64,000 nt of DNA from Ursus arctos (GCF_023065955.2 NW_026623050.1:23704501-23768500); one strand, 5' to 3'; numbered from the stretch's first letter, positions 22,376 to 35,735 are shown. Numbers and translations: made by a program. Notes: generated by a model not told the origin, from the sequence alone.

Positions 22376-23980
22376 GGAATTAGCATTTTAAACTCACTTC
22401 TTTGGCATTCAGGGAGAATGCATTACTCTCAGACACTGGGTGTTTCAGGCAGACAGGGGCTATGGAGAAGCTATGGGGACTTCTCGGGGACATGGGAGCT
22501 GGTTTCCTCACACCTGCCGGCTTCCAGAGAGGCAGAGGTCGCTGCGTGGCCATGCTTCTCATCTGTGACAGAGTTCCATCCACCTCCACAGGGCGTGAAA
22601 TAATGCATTCCTAGAAGCTGAACTAAAAACCAGAAGTATGAGTCAAGGTGATTCTTAATGGCCCAAGATGGCACCACAGGAAGAGGTGTACGAGGAAACC
22701 AGGTCTGCCCATATGCCCTGTTACGTGAGCGATGTTCATCTCTGACTTCCTTTGTCAGTGGGCCTAGGAGACTCCTCTCCACCCTCAAATCAGCCTTCCT
22801 CCCCTTAGCTCCAATGCTGTTGAATGAACATCTCTCTACTTAGATGGTCAACTTGGAGGAAGTTCTTTTGGACCAGAAAGCTCAAAGCCAGGTAGGGACA
22901 AGTGGGCTGGGGGTAAAGAATGATGTTCGTGAAAAGGATGAAGTCCAACCAGTCAGTTCAAAGAAGCTGCCAACAATTGTTCTTGCGCCACAAACAGGGA
23001 TGACCTTTATGTCCAACCTTAGATTCCAGACATTCTTGTTCCCACAAGGGAATCTGCTACCACCTGGGATAGTCCTTAAACATTTTCTTTTTGTTGATAA
23101 TGATTGTGTGGAAATATTACCTCAGAGGACGTTATTATACAAAAGCCACCAGTAGATGGCCGCTTCCACAACCAGAGCGGCCGGAACAGGACCTCGGATG
23201 AAGCCCAAACAGTCTGAAGGGCAAATTGTCACAGAAATAAAGACCAGTGAACTTATCTGGAGACCAAAGATTCTCCTTGCTGTCAGTATGACAGCCACAT
23301 GTGTCAGAAGCCTGGAGCCCATCTCTAAAAGGGATCTGTCGGTTAGTGATTTTAATAATTATGGCTGAACCAACACTGGAAAATTAAGCCTTACGCTTTC
23401 TAGATAAAAAGTTTCTATCTAAGCTTCATTTGTCTTCTCCTAGCTAGACTCATGAGACATAAAGTATTGGTAGCGAACTCTGAAATTCTGAAGGATTCAT
23501 AAACATAAACAGGAGTTGGCAACAATAATAAGAATTTCAAGGATGGTATTCTTCTCATTACAACCATACTCTGTGGTCTTTTTCCTCAACCACATCCTAT
23601 GTTTTTTACTGATTCAGTCACTTAACCCAGGCAATAATACCTGTGCGGGGTACCGTGCCAGCCCCGGGGATATAATGATTTTTTTAAGAGATATAAAGGT
23701 TTACAAATTAATGACTCAAGTCTACAGTTGCAGTTCGAGTGGGAAGAGTGAATCCTGTTGACGTAAGACTCAGTTCTTTCCTCACATAAAAATACTGAAT
23801 GAGCTGGTGACTACCAGGAAGAAGAATGTCCAATGCAGTTCACACCTCGCTGCGAAATACTACCCTGGCTGCCAAGTAAGCTGAGAAGACATGAATTCAC
23901 ACAAACCTTCGATCTTGATCTTCGTTGACAAGTGAATTCTAACCTGAATGACCTCATTTTAAGAACTCTGTAGCTGATTT
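22376..23980. other. Unique intronic sequence, no feature seen
   Basis: Open frames here (up to 105 codons) overlap on both strands. Nothing recognised. Confidence 0.5.
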
Positions 23981-24172
23981 CTTTTTAAAGATTTTACTTG
24001 TTTATTTGAGAGAGAGAGAGACAGAGATAGCAACAGAGAGCACAGGCCAGGAGAGGGAGAAGCAGGCTCCCCGCTGAGCAAGGAGCCTGATGTAGGGCTC
24101 GATCCCACGACCCTGAGATCATGACCTGAGCCGAAGGCAGACACTTAACCAACTGAGCCACCCAAGCGCCCC
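23981..24172 (-). mobile_element. Can-SINE, older copy without clear TSD
   Basis: Tail tttttaaagattttacttg, GA-rich body, ending gagccacccaagcgcccc. I could not find matching flanks, which fits an old copy or a lost TSD. Confidence 0.9.
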
Positions 24173-25010
24173 AGTTAGAAACACCAGCCCAAGCTCTGTC
24201 AGACAATGATTAGCTTGAACTGTCATGCAGTCCATTTAAATTAAGTTGGTTAGGTTTTCCCCTAAAATTGTGCGGGTTTTTTTTTTTTTTTTTTACTTCA
24301 AACATTATTTTTTTTAAAATCTCGATGCCTAACTATGAGACTCAGAAATTTGGTGTGAGGTATGCTATACCATCTCCCATCTGGCAAGAGGTTTTAAATA
24401 TCCTAACTGGAATCCCTAAAGCTTTAATGTGATGTAAGATCTTGGTCGGATATAGTTTGTCACCACTGAGAAGCTGAAAAGGCATTTGAGCAACTGTTTA
24501 CTACAGACCAGTTAGCTACTCCATAATTTATCACCAGGTAAAGCACTAAGTGTTCCATGCTTTGGGTTCCCTTGAATCTCTTCTAGAGGAGAATCTAGGG
24601 CGGCTCCTCCCGGCCAGTAGGTCCAGCAAGGCCAGTCCTTGGAGCAAGGCTGAGAGTAGACTGGAGCCAGTCCGGCAGGACCAGTGTTTGTTCCCAGGGC
24701 TCTGCCTGACTGGCCCACGCTGAAGGTTGTCCCCTTTCTGACATCTTTATTGGCAAAAGATATTACCAAGCATTCAGAAGCATTTAACAGAATCTACCAC
24801 CATTCTTAGCCACCCATCCTTCCCACCCACCCCCTCACTCTCAGACTTAATCAAGAGAGGAAGTGACTCTACCCCCGATGCTGTCATAATTTTTGAAATC
24901 TGGAAGTCGGTCCCATGATGTGAAAGGAAGTTATATGCTAGAGGCAGACAACGAGCTCCTACACCGCTCTAGAAACCTGTGACTGCCTTCGAGTTATTTT
25001 CCAGGGTTCT

Positions 25011-25041
<31 letters not shown>

Positions 25042-25609
25042 TTCCCCAAATACCCCTCTTTGGTTGGAGGTACGGTTACCAAGAATTTTGTCAGGCTTTC
25101 TTGAAGGGCTCATGGACTAGCTCTAAGACTATTCAAATGATAAAATCATGACAACTAAAGTAAGAGAAAAAAAACCAAACTTTGAGTGAGCTTATTTTAT
25201 ACTTTTTTTCCTTTTTCATTTCAGCAGTAAAAGCACATGAACCCTCAGAATTTGTTTACAATGCCTCCCTAGTTAATGGCCTACATCTGTTAATGAACCA
25301 CAGCCTGGGAAGCATCCTCTGGAGGAAAATCTGGACTCCAAATTAGAACGTATATTTACGTCTAAGCACTTTAAAATGGATAAACTTCCCATTACTATTA
25401 TGACAACTTGTCACCAGAGCTCACCTTCTCCTTCCTCTGAACTGTCCTCATTCCCAGGAAATCTACCCCATCTGTTGCAAATCTAAAAACTAGCCTTCCT
25501 TCCCGATTCACAATTGAGAAGTTTCTCTGGGATGCTGGGAGGAATAAAGCAACTAACAGCCACTCTGAGTACCTGAGTCAACCTTATTATGGCCAAGTCC
25601 GTAGCCTGC
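24173..25609. other. Unique intronic sequence with poly-T and poly-A tracts
   Basis: Contains a T run at 24277-24293 and 27 A at 25015-25041. The sequence before the A run is not a recognisable SINE, L1 or gene copy. Confidence 0.55.
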
Positions 25610-25730
25610 CATGACCCGGAAAAGAGCAAAGGCCCAGGACTGGTGCCTGAAGAGCGACTCTAATTTTGTCTTCTGCCACTTACTAACTGGGTGGGCTGGG
25701 GATTCACTTAAGCTCCCTTGATTCCAACAT
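25610..25730 (+). repeat. MIR SINE fragment
   Basis: 'tgtcttctgccacttactaa', 'ctgggtgggctggggattc' and 'acttaagctcccttgattcc' match the plus-strand MIR core, decayed. Confidence 0.6.
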
Positions 25731-26509
25731 CTCGGGGTTGCTGGTGAGAGACCAATGAGGACCAAGGGCAGGAAAGTCCTTTGCAAACCTTACGGTGCCA
25801 TAAAAATGAGTTCTTTTGGTAACACCAAGAGAGAAGGAGGATACAACTTAATTTGCTAGTTTCTCCTAATGTATGCCCTTACATTAATTTGTGATATACT
25901 TCGCGGAACTTACCTTCCTCCGTCCTCAAACGTGTTTCCAAAAAAAATGCAAGAACACCTAAATGAAAGTAAGCATGTGCCCTGCATTGCTGAAGGCAAG
26001 GCCTCCACTGCAGGTACTGAGAGAGGATGGGATCCGGCGAAAACTCCAGCCAAGTCCTGGGCGGGATGAGCGTCAGATACAGGAAAAGGTGAAAACAGTG
26101 CACCATGACGCTCACAGAAACCAGAAGGCCGATAGGGAGACCAGTTAGCTACCAAAGGAAGACGTGGGCACATGTCCAGATACCTAAAGCACCTTCTTAG
26201 ATATGTGGAGGGAACAGTCAACCCAAAACAGAATTTCTATACAATCCACAGAAATGCACCTGTCATCTTGCTGCGGCACCATGCCGTGAAGGAATGCTGA
26301 CAAGGTAAGGGAGAAGGGGCAGCATGCCGGGGTGGAGCAGGCCAGACCCCCTTCGCTGGGTGACCACAGCAGCTGCTCAAGGCCACTTGGTCTCCCTTCC
26401 TCATCCATGAAAAGGGTGTCACAGGGCCAGTAAGAGAAATGTGCTATACCTGGGACCCATCTCCACTGTTGGGTTTGGCCTGCTGTCTTGACATGAATTA
26501 GACGTAAAT
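25731..26509. other. Unique intronic sequence, no feature seen
   Basis: Nothing recognised. Confidence 0.5.
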
Positions 26510-26645
26510 ACAACCGATTCTCTGACGAGCCCCTGAGTGCCCTGTGGGCAGGGACATCTGTCCCTTTTTCTCGGAATTCCCAGTCTACCCAGCTCAGTGT
26601 TTGGCACTCCTCCGGGCTTAATCAATTTTATTAAACTTATAATCA
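26510..26645 (+). repeat. L2-like 3'-end fragment
   Basis: 'gtgggcagggacatctgtcc' then 'agctcagtgtttggcactcc' resembles the end of L2 elements ('gagggcagggac' ... 'cagtgcctggcac'). Confidence 0.55.
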
Positions 26646-27399
26646 AAAGGTGAAGCGTAAATGCATTATGAACTGAATATAAAGGCCTATAAATATGTAA
26701 AGGTCAGGTTTGAAGGCAAACAAAAGACTCCTGCCAATTTAAAATCTAAAAATGGTATTTGGAAGGTAAAGACTGGTTAGGGAGTCTCTCTTCTGCCCAA
26801 GAGACAGTGACATTGTGACCAAGGCACCCATGAATTTGGTCTGCTAGGCTAGGGCACCTCGAGGGCAGAGAAAGGAAACTCTCTCAGGTATTGTCTGGGG
26901 AGACGTCCCCAAACTACCTACCATGTTAATGGATTCCCACATAAAACAAAATGTGACGCCCTGGCTGGTTTTTCTAGAACCCATCCAGCTTGACAGGGAA
27001 GTTCCAGGCTGCAGAGAAAGCCTTCAGTTTCAGACCCCAGTCAAACCTAAATCTGACTGATAGAATCACCCGCCAACTTGGTAAAATCTATTGTCTGAGA
27101 TACAAAAGCAGGAGGCCCTGGGGCCTTCTGGGTTTCTGCTTGGAATGAGAACCGCAGCACCCCAGCTCGGTTCATGTCTCCAAGCAGCAGCACCGAGGTG
27201 GAAACATCTCCTCTCACGTGGCCCTCTACGTCGTTCAAAAGGGTGGTCAGCAAAACAAAGTCGGTGCTCAGCGGTCGTTATCCTGACCCTCTCCTAGTAA
27301 CCCAGCAACACCAGGAACCTCATGGCTCCTTTCCTGAACACGGGGCACCTCACAGCCAGGTTTTCACATACGTATCCTATGGGAACGATGCCTGAGTGG
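26646..27399. other. Unique intronic sequence, no feature seen
   Basis: Nothing recognised. Confidence 0.45.
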
Positions 27400-27535
27400 G
27401 CTATCAGGCAGCCATCCCTACCTGCATTTTCAGAATGAGGAAACGGGTGGTCAGAGACTTGGCCAGGATCACACATAAAGCAAAAGGCAGAGCTGGATTC
27501 TCACTCCGCTGCTTCAGGTCACTTCTCTTCCTCTC
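27400..27535 (-). repeat. MIR SINE fragment
   Basis: 'attttcagaatgaggaaacg', 'ggccaggatcacacataaag' and 'caaaaggcagagctggattc' give the minus-strand MIR order. Confidence 0.78.
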
Positions 27536-28013
27536 GCCACAAAACTGGGGTGACAGTGACCCTGGGAAATAACTGGAGCTGAAACAGGTCTTGGTTCTAG
27601 AGTTTTCCTTTAGACTTCGGAAGCCCCCCGTTAAACCTCACAGAGGCTCTTGGGGAAAAGTGCTATCTTCTCATTATTTAGGTATGACACTATGTAAGTC
27701 ATAAGGTGACGGTTTGCCTTTTGCGTTCTCCATTCAAATGAAATGAAACTTTCCTCTCAAGAAGGCTCTGTTGAAACTGCTCTGGTTTGGGTAGAAATGC
27801 CCAGGAGTCAGGCTCTTGCTTCAAATTTCCCTCCCAAGTCCAGAAAAGTGGGGACATTAATGCAAACGTACATCCTGGTATAAATTAGGCTATAAATTGA
27901 GCTATTCATTGACCTCAGCTCAAAGAAAATCTTAGAAACATAGGATTTACCATTATTTCCCCTGTCCCAATCAAAACTGAGTGCCTTAGATTTATCACGT
28001 GCATCGTAATTCT

Positions 28014-28146
28014 TTTTTGTTTTTTTAAGTAGGCTCCACGCCCAGAGCAGAGCCCAACATGGCACTTGAACTCATGACCCTGAGATCAAGACCTGAGCTG
28101 AAATCAAGAGTCAGATGCTTCACGGACTGAGCCGCTCAGGCGCCCC
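28014..28146 (-). mobile_element. Short Can-SINE
   Basis: 'ttaagtaggctccacgccc', 'tgaccctgagatcaagacc' and 'gagccgctcaggcgcccc'. TSD acgtgcatcgtaattct / aagtgcaccgtaattct flanks it. Confidence 0.92.
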
Positions 28147-28159
28147 AAGTGCACCGTAA

Positions 28160-28345
28160 TTCTAAAAAGCACTTTCATATCTATTCTTTCATATACTCTT
28201 CACAACCTTGTAAAGTTGGTATCACCATCCCCAATTCACAGATCAGGAAACCGAAGCTTTTAGAGGTTAAGAAACTGGTCCAACGTGGCAGTGAGGTCCC
28301 CTCTACGTGAACCCAGATGTTCTGAATTTACAGGCAGGATTACCC
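28160..28345 (-). repeat. MIR SINE
   Basis: 'acaaccttgtaaagttggta', 'cacagatcaggaaaccgaag' and 'aggttaagaaactggtccaa' are minus-strand MIR. It directly follows the SINE target site. Confidence 0.82.
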
Positions 28346-30195
28346 CTTCCACGATACCACATGTCGATGTCTTCCAGCCAAAGACCACCAGGAACACACT
28401 TCTGGCTCCACGGCTGCATTCATTATTCATCACAGTCAGGGAGAGCGGGCACAACGGGGACCCATGGACCTCCTCGGTTAAGAAGGTATTAGAATCTATT
28501 ACAGGATCTGGGCTGCTCTAGATGGGGCGCCCTCAGAAAGTGGGGCAATTCTATGATTGTGTATCTCAATAAATGTTATCTGTAGGGAGGGGACTAGAGC
28601 ACAGAGAGCGGTAAAATGGTACAGCAGCAGTGGCCACTCCTATTAGCCAGGCTGGGGAGGGGGCGGGGTTTGATGGTATATTATGGGTTTAAAGGAACCT
28701 GTCTTAGTCTGTGTTTAGACAAAATTACACAGTGCCTTGTTTGGTCTCACTTGACCATGGTTTAAGAGGGAACTTGTCTGAGGCTAGTGTTGTGTGCACT
28801 TGCCCACGTCCAACAGGAGGCCAACATGGCCCAGCTGTGAGTGTCAGGCCAGCTTCTAACAACACCGAGCCTTAGCTGTGTCCGGCCGGAGGATGTCAGG
28901 GCTTGCTTTGTTTCTTTCTCCAAGAACTTCCTCTCAGCAACCTTTACCTCGAACAGAAAGTCAAGGAAGATCATTCGCAAATGATTTAATTTAAATGAAA
29001 TCTTTACATTGTGAAACCGAACATACAATCAGCATTAAACTGCCCCCAGAAACTCCCTAAGGCTTGAGTCACACTCTTCTTGCATGGGCTTGCCTCTTCT
29101 TCCATTCAGATGCCCTCCCCTCTGAACAATTAATTGGTTCACGGGCAGAGAGGGTTGAACTGTGGCAGCACCTGCGAGCTGTCCCCCAACATCTGTGCTT
29201 CTTTTCCTTTAGTGACACAATCTCTGGCCTTTAGCTGGGCGCATGGCTGCTCAGAATAAGGAATTCATTCCCAGATTCTTGTGCCGCTAGGAGTGGCCGG
29301 GGACGTAAGTGGAAGGAGTGGGTGCAAGCTCTAGGGGATATCACAAAGTGGGGGGGGGGGCATGACCTCCTTACTCCGTGCAAAATTGGCAGGTGGGAGC
29401 CAAAGCTCCACGTGAGCCGATGAGGACCAGTGCCATACCCTCGGGTGGCAGAGCGGAAAACAGAGGTAGCCTGCACCCCGGGCAACTGCAGGGTTCCCTG
29501 CACTGCCTACATCCAGAATGTGGAGAAAGAAACACACACACCAGAGTAACAACCAAAAAAACCTCACTCAGGTCAACTATACTCCAATAATAAATTAATA
29601 AATCAAAAATATTAACTCACTCGTAATCTGCTGCCTAATCTCAGGTGGAAATTTTTTCCATTTAAATGAGGTAAAATTAAATTTAATCCCAGAAGTTCTT
29701 CTCTAGCTCCAGGCTTACACAAATCTTCCCCTACCTGAATCCTTTTGCTTTGTGTTCGTCGCCACCTCTCCCCAGTAATGCACAAAACAGGTAAAAATCT
29801 GTTTCTAACCTTGCTGTATATTGCTGTGCTCACTCTTTCACGAGTATATTTATGTTTTATCTAATCACATGTTTCTAAGTTTTACCTTTTTGTCTCACTC
29901 TTTCCCAATAAAACAGAGCCCACTAATGGGGCATCAGGATACTGAGTAGTTGTCTGTTTTAATGAGCCTTTAAGGACTCTATAATGTATTCATATTTTAA
30001 TTTCTACTACTTCATCTACTCATTTCTCATCCTCATGTGAGATAGTCACGTTCGTGGATGGACGAAAACATACACCTCAGCTAAACTGCAAATTGCTAGG
30101 GGATTGCTCCCTGGGTTGGCAAAACCTCAAATGTTAAATTTGTGAGTGCCAAGAGTTTAAATACATAAAATGCCTTTATTTGTAAAAGGCCTCAA
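28346..30195. other. Unique intronic sequence, no feature seen
   Basis: About 1.85 kb; 29565-29600 ('tcaactatactccaataat') resembles the end of an L1 tail but is too short to call. A G run lies at about 29350-29360. Confidence 0.45.
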
Positions 30196-30400
30196 AGGAC
30201 TTTGTTCACCGTTGAGTCATCATATCCCCTGCATTTGTAAAACCATTTGCAATTCGTTTACAAAGTGCTTTCATACTTATCATCTCATAGTCCTTGTAGT
30301 CAGGCTGGATATTAGTAATTTCTGTGTTACAGACAAGGAGCTAGAAGCTCAGAGATGGTGAATCACTTGCTCACGGTGCCATTCATCTAAAAAAAAATCC
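30196..30400 (-). repeat. MIR SINE
   Basis: 'cttatcatctcatagtcctt', 'tgtgttacagacaaggagct' and 'agatggtgaatcacttgctc' are minus-strand MIR signposts. Confidence 0.7.
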
Positions 30401-31265
30401 TTGTAAATGGCCCTTGGGTTATTTTCCTGGTTTCCCCATTCTGAGCAATACTGCAGTAAGCCTTCTCACACCTGTATTTCTGCCCTTGGGCTAACATTTC
30501 TGGGGGACGAAGGCTGAAGTGGAACCTCTAGTCTGGGACGTGAGGACGGGATATTGAGCAGGGAGAGGGGGCACTGGGAAAGCATTCCTGGTGGGAAATG
30601 AAGTCGAGGAGGCAGGCCTGACTAGGTCATCATTCCCAGTTTCACTGAGCTGGAAATGTGGGCCACTGCTTTCTAACTTCCGAGTGGAACTAAGTCCAAA
30701 TGGACGTCACTCAGAGGAGCTGCAGGATGACCTGGACAGCGGCCCCTCTCCAGGGTCTCAGGTAGCACTGAACAGGTCGCCAGCTGTTGCATCGACACCC
30801 AGGTCCCGGATGATGCGGTTCTGCAGAGTTGTTCTCTATTGCAGAAGGGGACACAGGGGCCCCAGCTGATAGACCACAGCCGCTGAGTAGCTGGCACCAG
30901 CCAGTGTGGGCAAGGGACAGAACGAGCCCCAGGTTCTGCCTCTCAAACTCGATCTCCATTGATCCCAATCATAATTCTGCCATTTCCTTCTCATCTTCAC
31001 TCTCACAGTTTGCTACATACACTCCAAGATCCCTAATCCAGCCCTTTGGGTGAGTACACAACTGATAATGATTCCGACGAGTTTAAAGCAAATTCTCTGC
31101 AGGAATCTGTTTATAATTTATTTCTCTTGATTTATTTATGTTTTATTTCCAGAGGGACAGAATGGCAGAAAGAGCTCTGGCCCTCAGATCAGAAAGCCTG
31201 GAAGAAGACAGAGAAGGAAGACTGCAGAGGAAGGGAAAGGCAACCACCAACTCTGGGCCGTCACT
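30401..31265. other. Unique intronic sequence, no feature seen
   Basis: Nothing recognised. Confidence 0.45.
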
Positions 31266-31395
31266 TTACACACGCTGGTATTTACCCTAACAATAATCCT
31301 GTAAGGATGGCCTTGTTGGTCCATTACTGATGAGAAAAGGGAGCTTGGAGAAGTTAAGAGTCTTGTCCACCCCCGACAAACAACAACAGGATTTG
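31266..31395 (-). repeat. MIR SINE fragment
   Basis: 'accctaacaataatcctgta', 'attactgatgagaaaaggga' and 'gagaagttaagagtcttgtc' follow minus-strand MIR. Confidence 0.7.
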
Positions 31396-32330
31396 TGTCC
31401 TGCAAGGAATTTTCCATTGTTCTAAGGTTGTGAAAACCAAATGAGACAATGGATGCAAAAACTAGCTCCTGCAGGATGTGAGAATATTATGATGGTAATG
31501 CCAGGACCCTGCAACTTATGTTTTCAAAGAAGGTCTGAGTCTCCCTGGAGGTCAGCCAGTGGCCCTGTTGGGCCGGATGATAACTGAGAATGGATTTGAA
31601 CAAAGAGCCTGTGGGGCTTAACTTAGCAGGTTAGTAGTGGCCATTCCCCCAGACAACCACACCACATTTGTAAGAACCTTCTCAGGAGATTGTGAGCCAA
31701 AATTTGTATCTTTTGTCCCCTTTTCCTTTAAAAATCTCTATTCCTATAGATTTCCAAGATTTCTCTTTACTTTCTTCCATATTATTTCCTTTTTATTACT
31801 TTCCTTCCCAGGATAATGAAGTATAATTGCAGTTAACTGGGGAAGGACAAAAAAAGAGAAGCTTCTCTATAAAGCCTTGTTTATCTTCAAGACACAAATA
31901 CATATACGTGCATAACATATAGTTATTATATACCAAATATACACATAAACACACACACACATTTTTCAGTAGGCTAAGAATTACCCTTGAGTTCTTCCTC
32001 CCCCCACACCCCATCCTATTAGTTCTACCTCGGACATGTTCCTCCACTCTACCCCCCCTCTATTCTTAAGTCACTGCCTTACTTAGGGTCTCATTATTTC
32101 TCACCTGCCGTAGCATCCTAACTGGTCTTGGGGTTAGTGCCCCACCTCCTGCTGCCTGGTCCTCCATGTCCTTCCTTCATAATTACTTAAGTGAGCTGCC
32201 ATATTACTCAAGGTGGAGGGAGCTTCCTAACTCCTGATGGGCACATTCCCCAGGCGAGCTGACTAGCTGGATATAGCAGCAAGCCCATCGCTATCTTAAG
32301 CCCTAAGATAATAAGATGTAGCAAAGTAAG
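31396..32330. other. Unique intronic sequence, no feature seen
   Basis: AT-rich, with a short CA run near 31950. No element assigned. Confidence 0.45.
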
Positions 32331-32758
32331 TGTCGGTTATGGGTTGAACTGTGTCCTCCTCCAAAAAAAGATATGCTGCTCCAGTACTTGTGAATTTGAC
32401 CTTATTTGGAAATAGGGTCTTTGTAGATGTAATAAAGTTAAAATGAGGTCAGTAGGGTGGGCCTCAATCCAGTATGACTGATGTCCTTATAAGAATGAGA
32501 CAGGCATGCAGAGAGGCCATGTGATGACAGAGGCAGAGATGGGAGTGATGCATCTAGAAACCAAGAATTGCACAACACCAGAAGCCAAGAGAAAGACATG
32601 GAACGGATTCTCCCCTTGAGTCTTCAGAGAGTGCATGGTCCCACTGAAAGCTTGATTTTAGATTCTAGCCTCCAGAATTGTAAGTGAATCAATTTCTCTT
32701 GTATTAAGCCCTCTAGTTTGTGGTCATTTGTTAAGGTAGCCGTAGGAAACTAACACAG
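32331..32758 (+). mobile_element. MLT1-type LTR (ERVL-MaLR), solitary
   Basis: 'atgggttgaactgtgtcctc', 'gaccttatttggaaataggg', 'gactgatgtccttataagaa', 'ggccatgtgatgacagaggc', 'ctagcctccagaattgtaag' and the end 'taggaaactaacaca' follow a mammalian MLT1-group LTR from TG to CA. No internal retroviral region is attached, so it is a solo LTR with no coding capacity. The subfamily is uncertain. Confidence 0.8.
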
Positions 32759-32936
32759 GATCTTTAAAAAGGCGGGAAGAGTTGACCATCAAGACAGAAC
32801 CTTCGAGTCAAAGCTCCTTCCTAAGTTTGCCTCTGCTACTTACCTACTCTCTAAGAAGACAGTGGCCTCCAGAATTATGGTTCTAAAGAACACATTTGAT
32901 GATATCATTCCTTTTTTAAAAAAGCCTCCATTTTCA

Positions 32937-33177
32937 GGGGTGCCTGGATGGCTCAGTCAGTTGAATGTCTGACTCTCGGTTTAGGTTCAGGTCATGATCT
33001 CAGAGTCCTAGGATGGAGCCCTGCATCAGGCTCTCTGCTCACCACTGAGTCGGCTTGAGGATTCTCTTTCTCTCTCTCTCTCCCTCTGCCCCTCCCCCCA
33101 CTCGAGCGCTGGCACACACGCACACTCTCTCTCTTTCTCAACTAAATAAATAAAACTTTTTTAAAAATAATAAAAAT
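32937..33177 (+). mobile_element. Can-SINE, older, with CT-rich expansion
   Basis: Begins ggggtgcctggatggctcag; the body has an extended (CT)n and CACACG stretch. TSD 'aaaagcctccattttc' before it and 'aaaagcctcccatttt' after it. Confidence 0.92.
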
Positions 33178-33330
33178 AAAAAGCCTCCCATTTTCTATAA
33201 GACAAAGTCCAATCCCCTAATATGCCATGTAAGGCCTTCACAGTCTGGTCTCAAACTGCCTTTCTAACATAAATGCTATCTTTCTGCCCCCTCCCCACCT
33301 CCCTCCCTACATGCCGACCCCCAGTCATCA
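33178..33330. repeat. Ancient L2-like repeat, possible
   Basis: 'ataagacaaagtccaatccc' then 'taaggccttcacagtctggt' resembles an old mammalian LINE relic that the preceding SINE split. Family uncertain. Confidence 0.4.
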
Positions 33331-34058
33331 CACTGCCCTGGAGGCAGTGACTGATTCTCATGCACGGTGGACAACAGGCATGGTGAAAGCAACCGGCCAG
33401 GGTGGCCCTGAGAGTGGGCCTAGATATCCACCATACTGAGCAAACCCACGGCGCTCTTTCTCTAGAAGACCAAAAGCTGGGCAATGCTGAATCAGGCAGA
33501 AGGATCTGTGGCTTTGGGTACCGAAGGCACAGGCATAATTTGGTGCCTAAGTATTAAGCAATACCACTTGATGGTACACGACGCCTCATTCTATTTCCTC
33601 TCTGAATTCACTTTGAACCTTCATCGGTCAATAAATTAGTGAGTTATCTACAATGTACTGAGTGAGCCCTGTACTCAGCGCAAGGACACACAGAAGAGGG
33701 TACGAGGCGTGTCAAGTCCACTAATCCAATCAGTCTGGTCTAGTTGGGGAAAGGACGAACACGCAAGGTGCATATGACACTAGGCAGCAGATTCAGTTCT
33801 GGGGCTCCACTTAAAAACTGGAAGAGTTCAGAGAACAGAAGTTACCGGAGTGGACTGGAACAGTTCAGAAAGAGTAGGTGGAGGGAATGGAAATGGAGGT
33901 GGGCCTGGCAGATGCAGAGGACTTAGCTGGCCTGCGGGAGGAGGGAGACTTTGCAGGGACAAGACAAATGATGGCAGAGAAGAGGAGGAGGAGACATCAC
34001 GGCTCCTGGGGAAACCTAGCTTTCAAAGCACCATTCTTGATTAGTCTAGTTCACAAAG
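33331..34058. other. Unique intronic sequence, no feature seen
   Basis: Purine-rich at 33750-34000; open frames there reflect that composition. Confidence 0.45.
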
Positions 34059-34240
34059 GGGGCCTCCGGATCAGCAAAAGCAGCAGCCCCTGGAAATGGG
34101 ACAGAAACGCAAAGTCTTGGCCCCGCCCCCAACCTAGTGAATGAGATGCTCTCGGCACAGGGGTGCCCGCCCCCCCAGTCTGTGTTTCTACACATTCTGC
34201 AGGTGATTCCAGTGCAGGTTAAAGTTTTTGAGAGGCACGG
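34059..34240 (+). mobile_element. MER5A-like hAT-Charlie DNA transposon relic
   Basis: 'ggcctccggatcagcaaaag', 'cttggccccgcccccaacct', 'cagtctgtgtttctacacat' and 'caggtgattccagtgcaggt' follow the MER5A order. Non-autonomous fossil. Confidence 0.78.
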
Positions 34241-35735
34241 CTCTCAGGAGAAGGCATGTTATAAATAAACTTACAATATCTATTCCTACAGAGGAAACTT
34301 AAATCGTCTCCTACTTTTATTTCATTTCCTTTAGTTTTTGATAGAACCTAAATGGCCGAGCAGCAAACAGGTGCCCAGCACAAGGCAGAGACAGCTGTGT
34401 GCACACGTGAGTACGTGTGTGCCCAAAGACCAACATCAGTCATCTGACTGCCAGGAAGTAACTGCTGAACACACATCTGAGAAAGATCTGGAAAAATCAG
34501 TTATTTAAGGCCGCAGCACTGCTCTGATGTCACAGTCCTATGGGACAAGAAATTTTATACACTAAAGATAAAGACAGTGGTTAAATGTGGTTACCCAGGC
34601 CCCAGGAATAATAATAGGAGGACAGATGCAACTACTTCCCTTGTCGCCCCTCATCTTTCTGCGGTCATCTGGTGGCTAGTTCTCCTATCTCCACACCCCA
34701 GAGATAAGAACCCCACCCTCTTTCGCGTTCGAAGCTTCTGTCTGGGAGCACCGCCGACAATCCCTACTCCCACCACTCCTGCCAAAGGAAGGCAGGTTGG
34801 GTTTATTTTGATTTGTGTTGGGCCTGCAGCTCCTCCTTAAGTAAACTAGGACTCCGCGTCTGGCCAATGCATTCAAGAAGAGAAAAATAGAAGGAATCAA
34901 CGTGAATGGTAGGGAGGGAAGGAGGGGGAAGTTCCCTGGAAGTCTAAAAGTAGGAACCAAGGATGGTATTTTTGGCTTGGGACTTTCTGTACCACATGAA
35001 ATTATGAGAATGACTTAATTGTTCCTGTGCGTTCGAAACCCGAGAGAGAGCATGATGGCCGGTTACACCCAGACGGACTGCAGCGGGAGTTAGACAGGGT
35101 GGCCTCCTGCCAGGTAACCCTGCTCTGCAAACATGACTGACTGGCTGCCTCGGTGGTGTTTTCAGGGCCAGGGCGAGGCTGACGATGGCTGGCTTTGCTC
35201 CCCGCCGCCTCGCACTCCCCAAAGGAGACAGGGTGCTATGTCACAGATGGCTCCCATTTGGGGGGCTAAGCAGAGGGGCTGCGGGTAGGCTCCGGAAAGC
35301 CGGGGTTCTAGTCTTTTCTCTGTGTAGTGGCTATATGCACTCAGGCAGCAATTTAACTTTTCTCTGTCTCCTCACCTACTGGAAGAGAAGATACGCCGTA
35401 TGTGCCTGGGCTGTCCTACAGAATGGAGGTAGGAACACAAGGAAAAAGACACAAAGGACATCCTTTGGAAAATTTTATACTGTTGGGAGTAATTCCTTGA
35501 CTCTCGCTTTCACCTAGTATCTTTTGCACCCCTCTTGTTATGGCGGACGCCTCCTGGGCTGCCTGCCCTGCTTCCCTTTCCGCAGGAGGTGGCGGTCATG
35601 GGTGCTAATGGCTCGCCACCAGGCCACAGGAGAAGACCCCTGACCCAAGCCAGACACATCAGATTATCATTCCCAGGAGTCTGTAATAGGCTTAGCGGCT
35701 GAGTTCTTGGTGGCTTAGGCTCATCACGCTACCCT
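34241..35735. other. Unique intronic sequence, relatively CpG-bearing at 35.0-35.3 kb
   Basis: No repeat recognised. The stretch at about 35030-35310 has more CpG than its surroundings but is too weak to call a CpG island. Confidence 0.45.

Noticed and set aside
25015..25041. A27 tract as a processed-pseudogene tail
   Set aside because: The upstream sequence is not a recognisable transcript and no flanking target duplication was found. Same conclusion for the A27 at 55124.
32331..32758. Active endogenous retrovirus
   Set aside because: Only a decayed solitary MLT1-type LTR; no gag, pol or env-like sequence beside it.
34980..35330. Possible CpG-island promoter or alternative first exon
   Set aside because: CpG content is only mildly raised. 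No clear initiator, donor or conserved coding start could be supported by eye.
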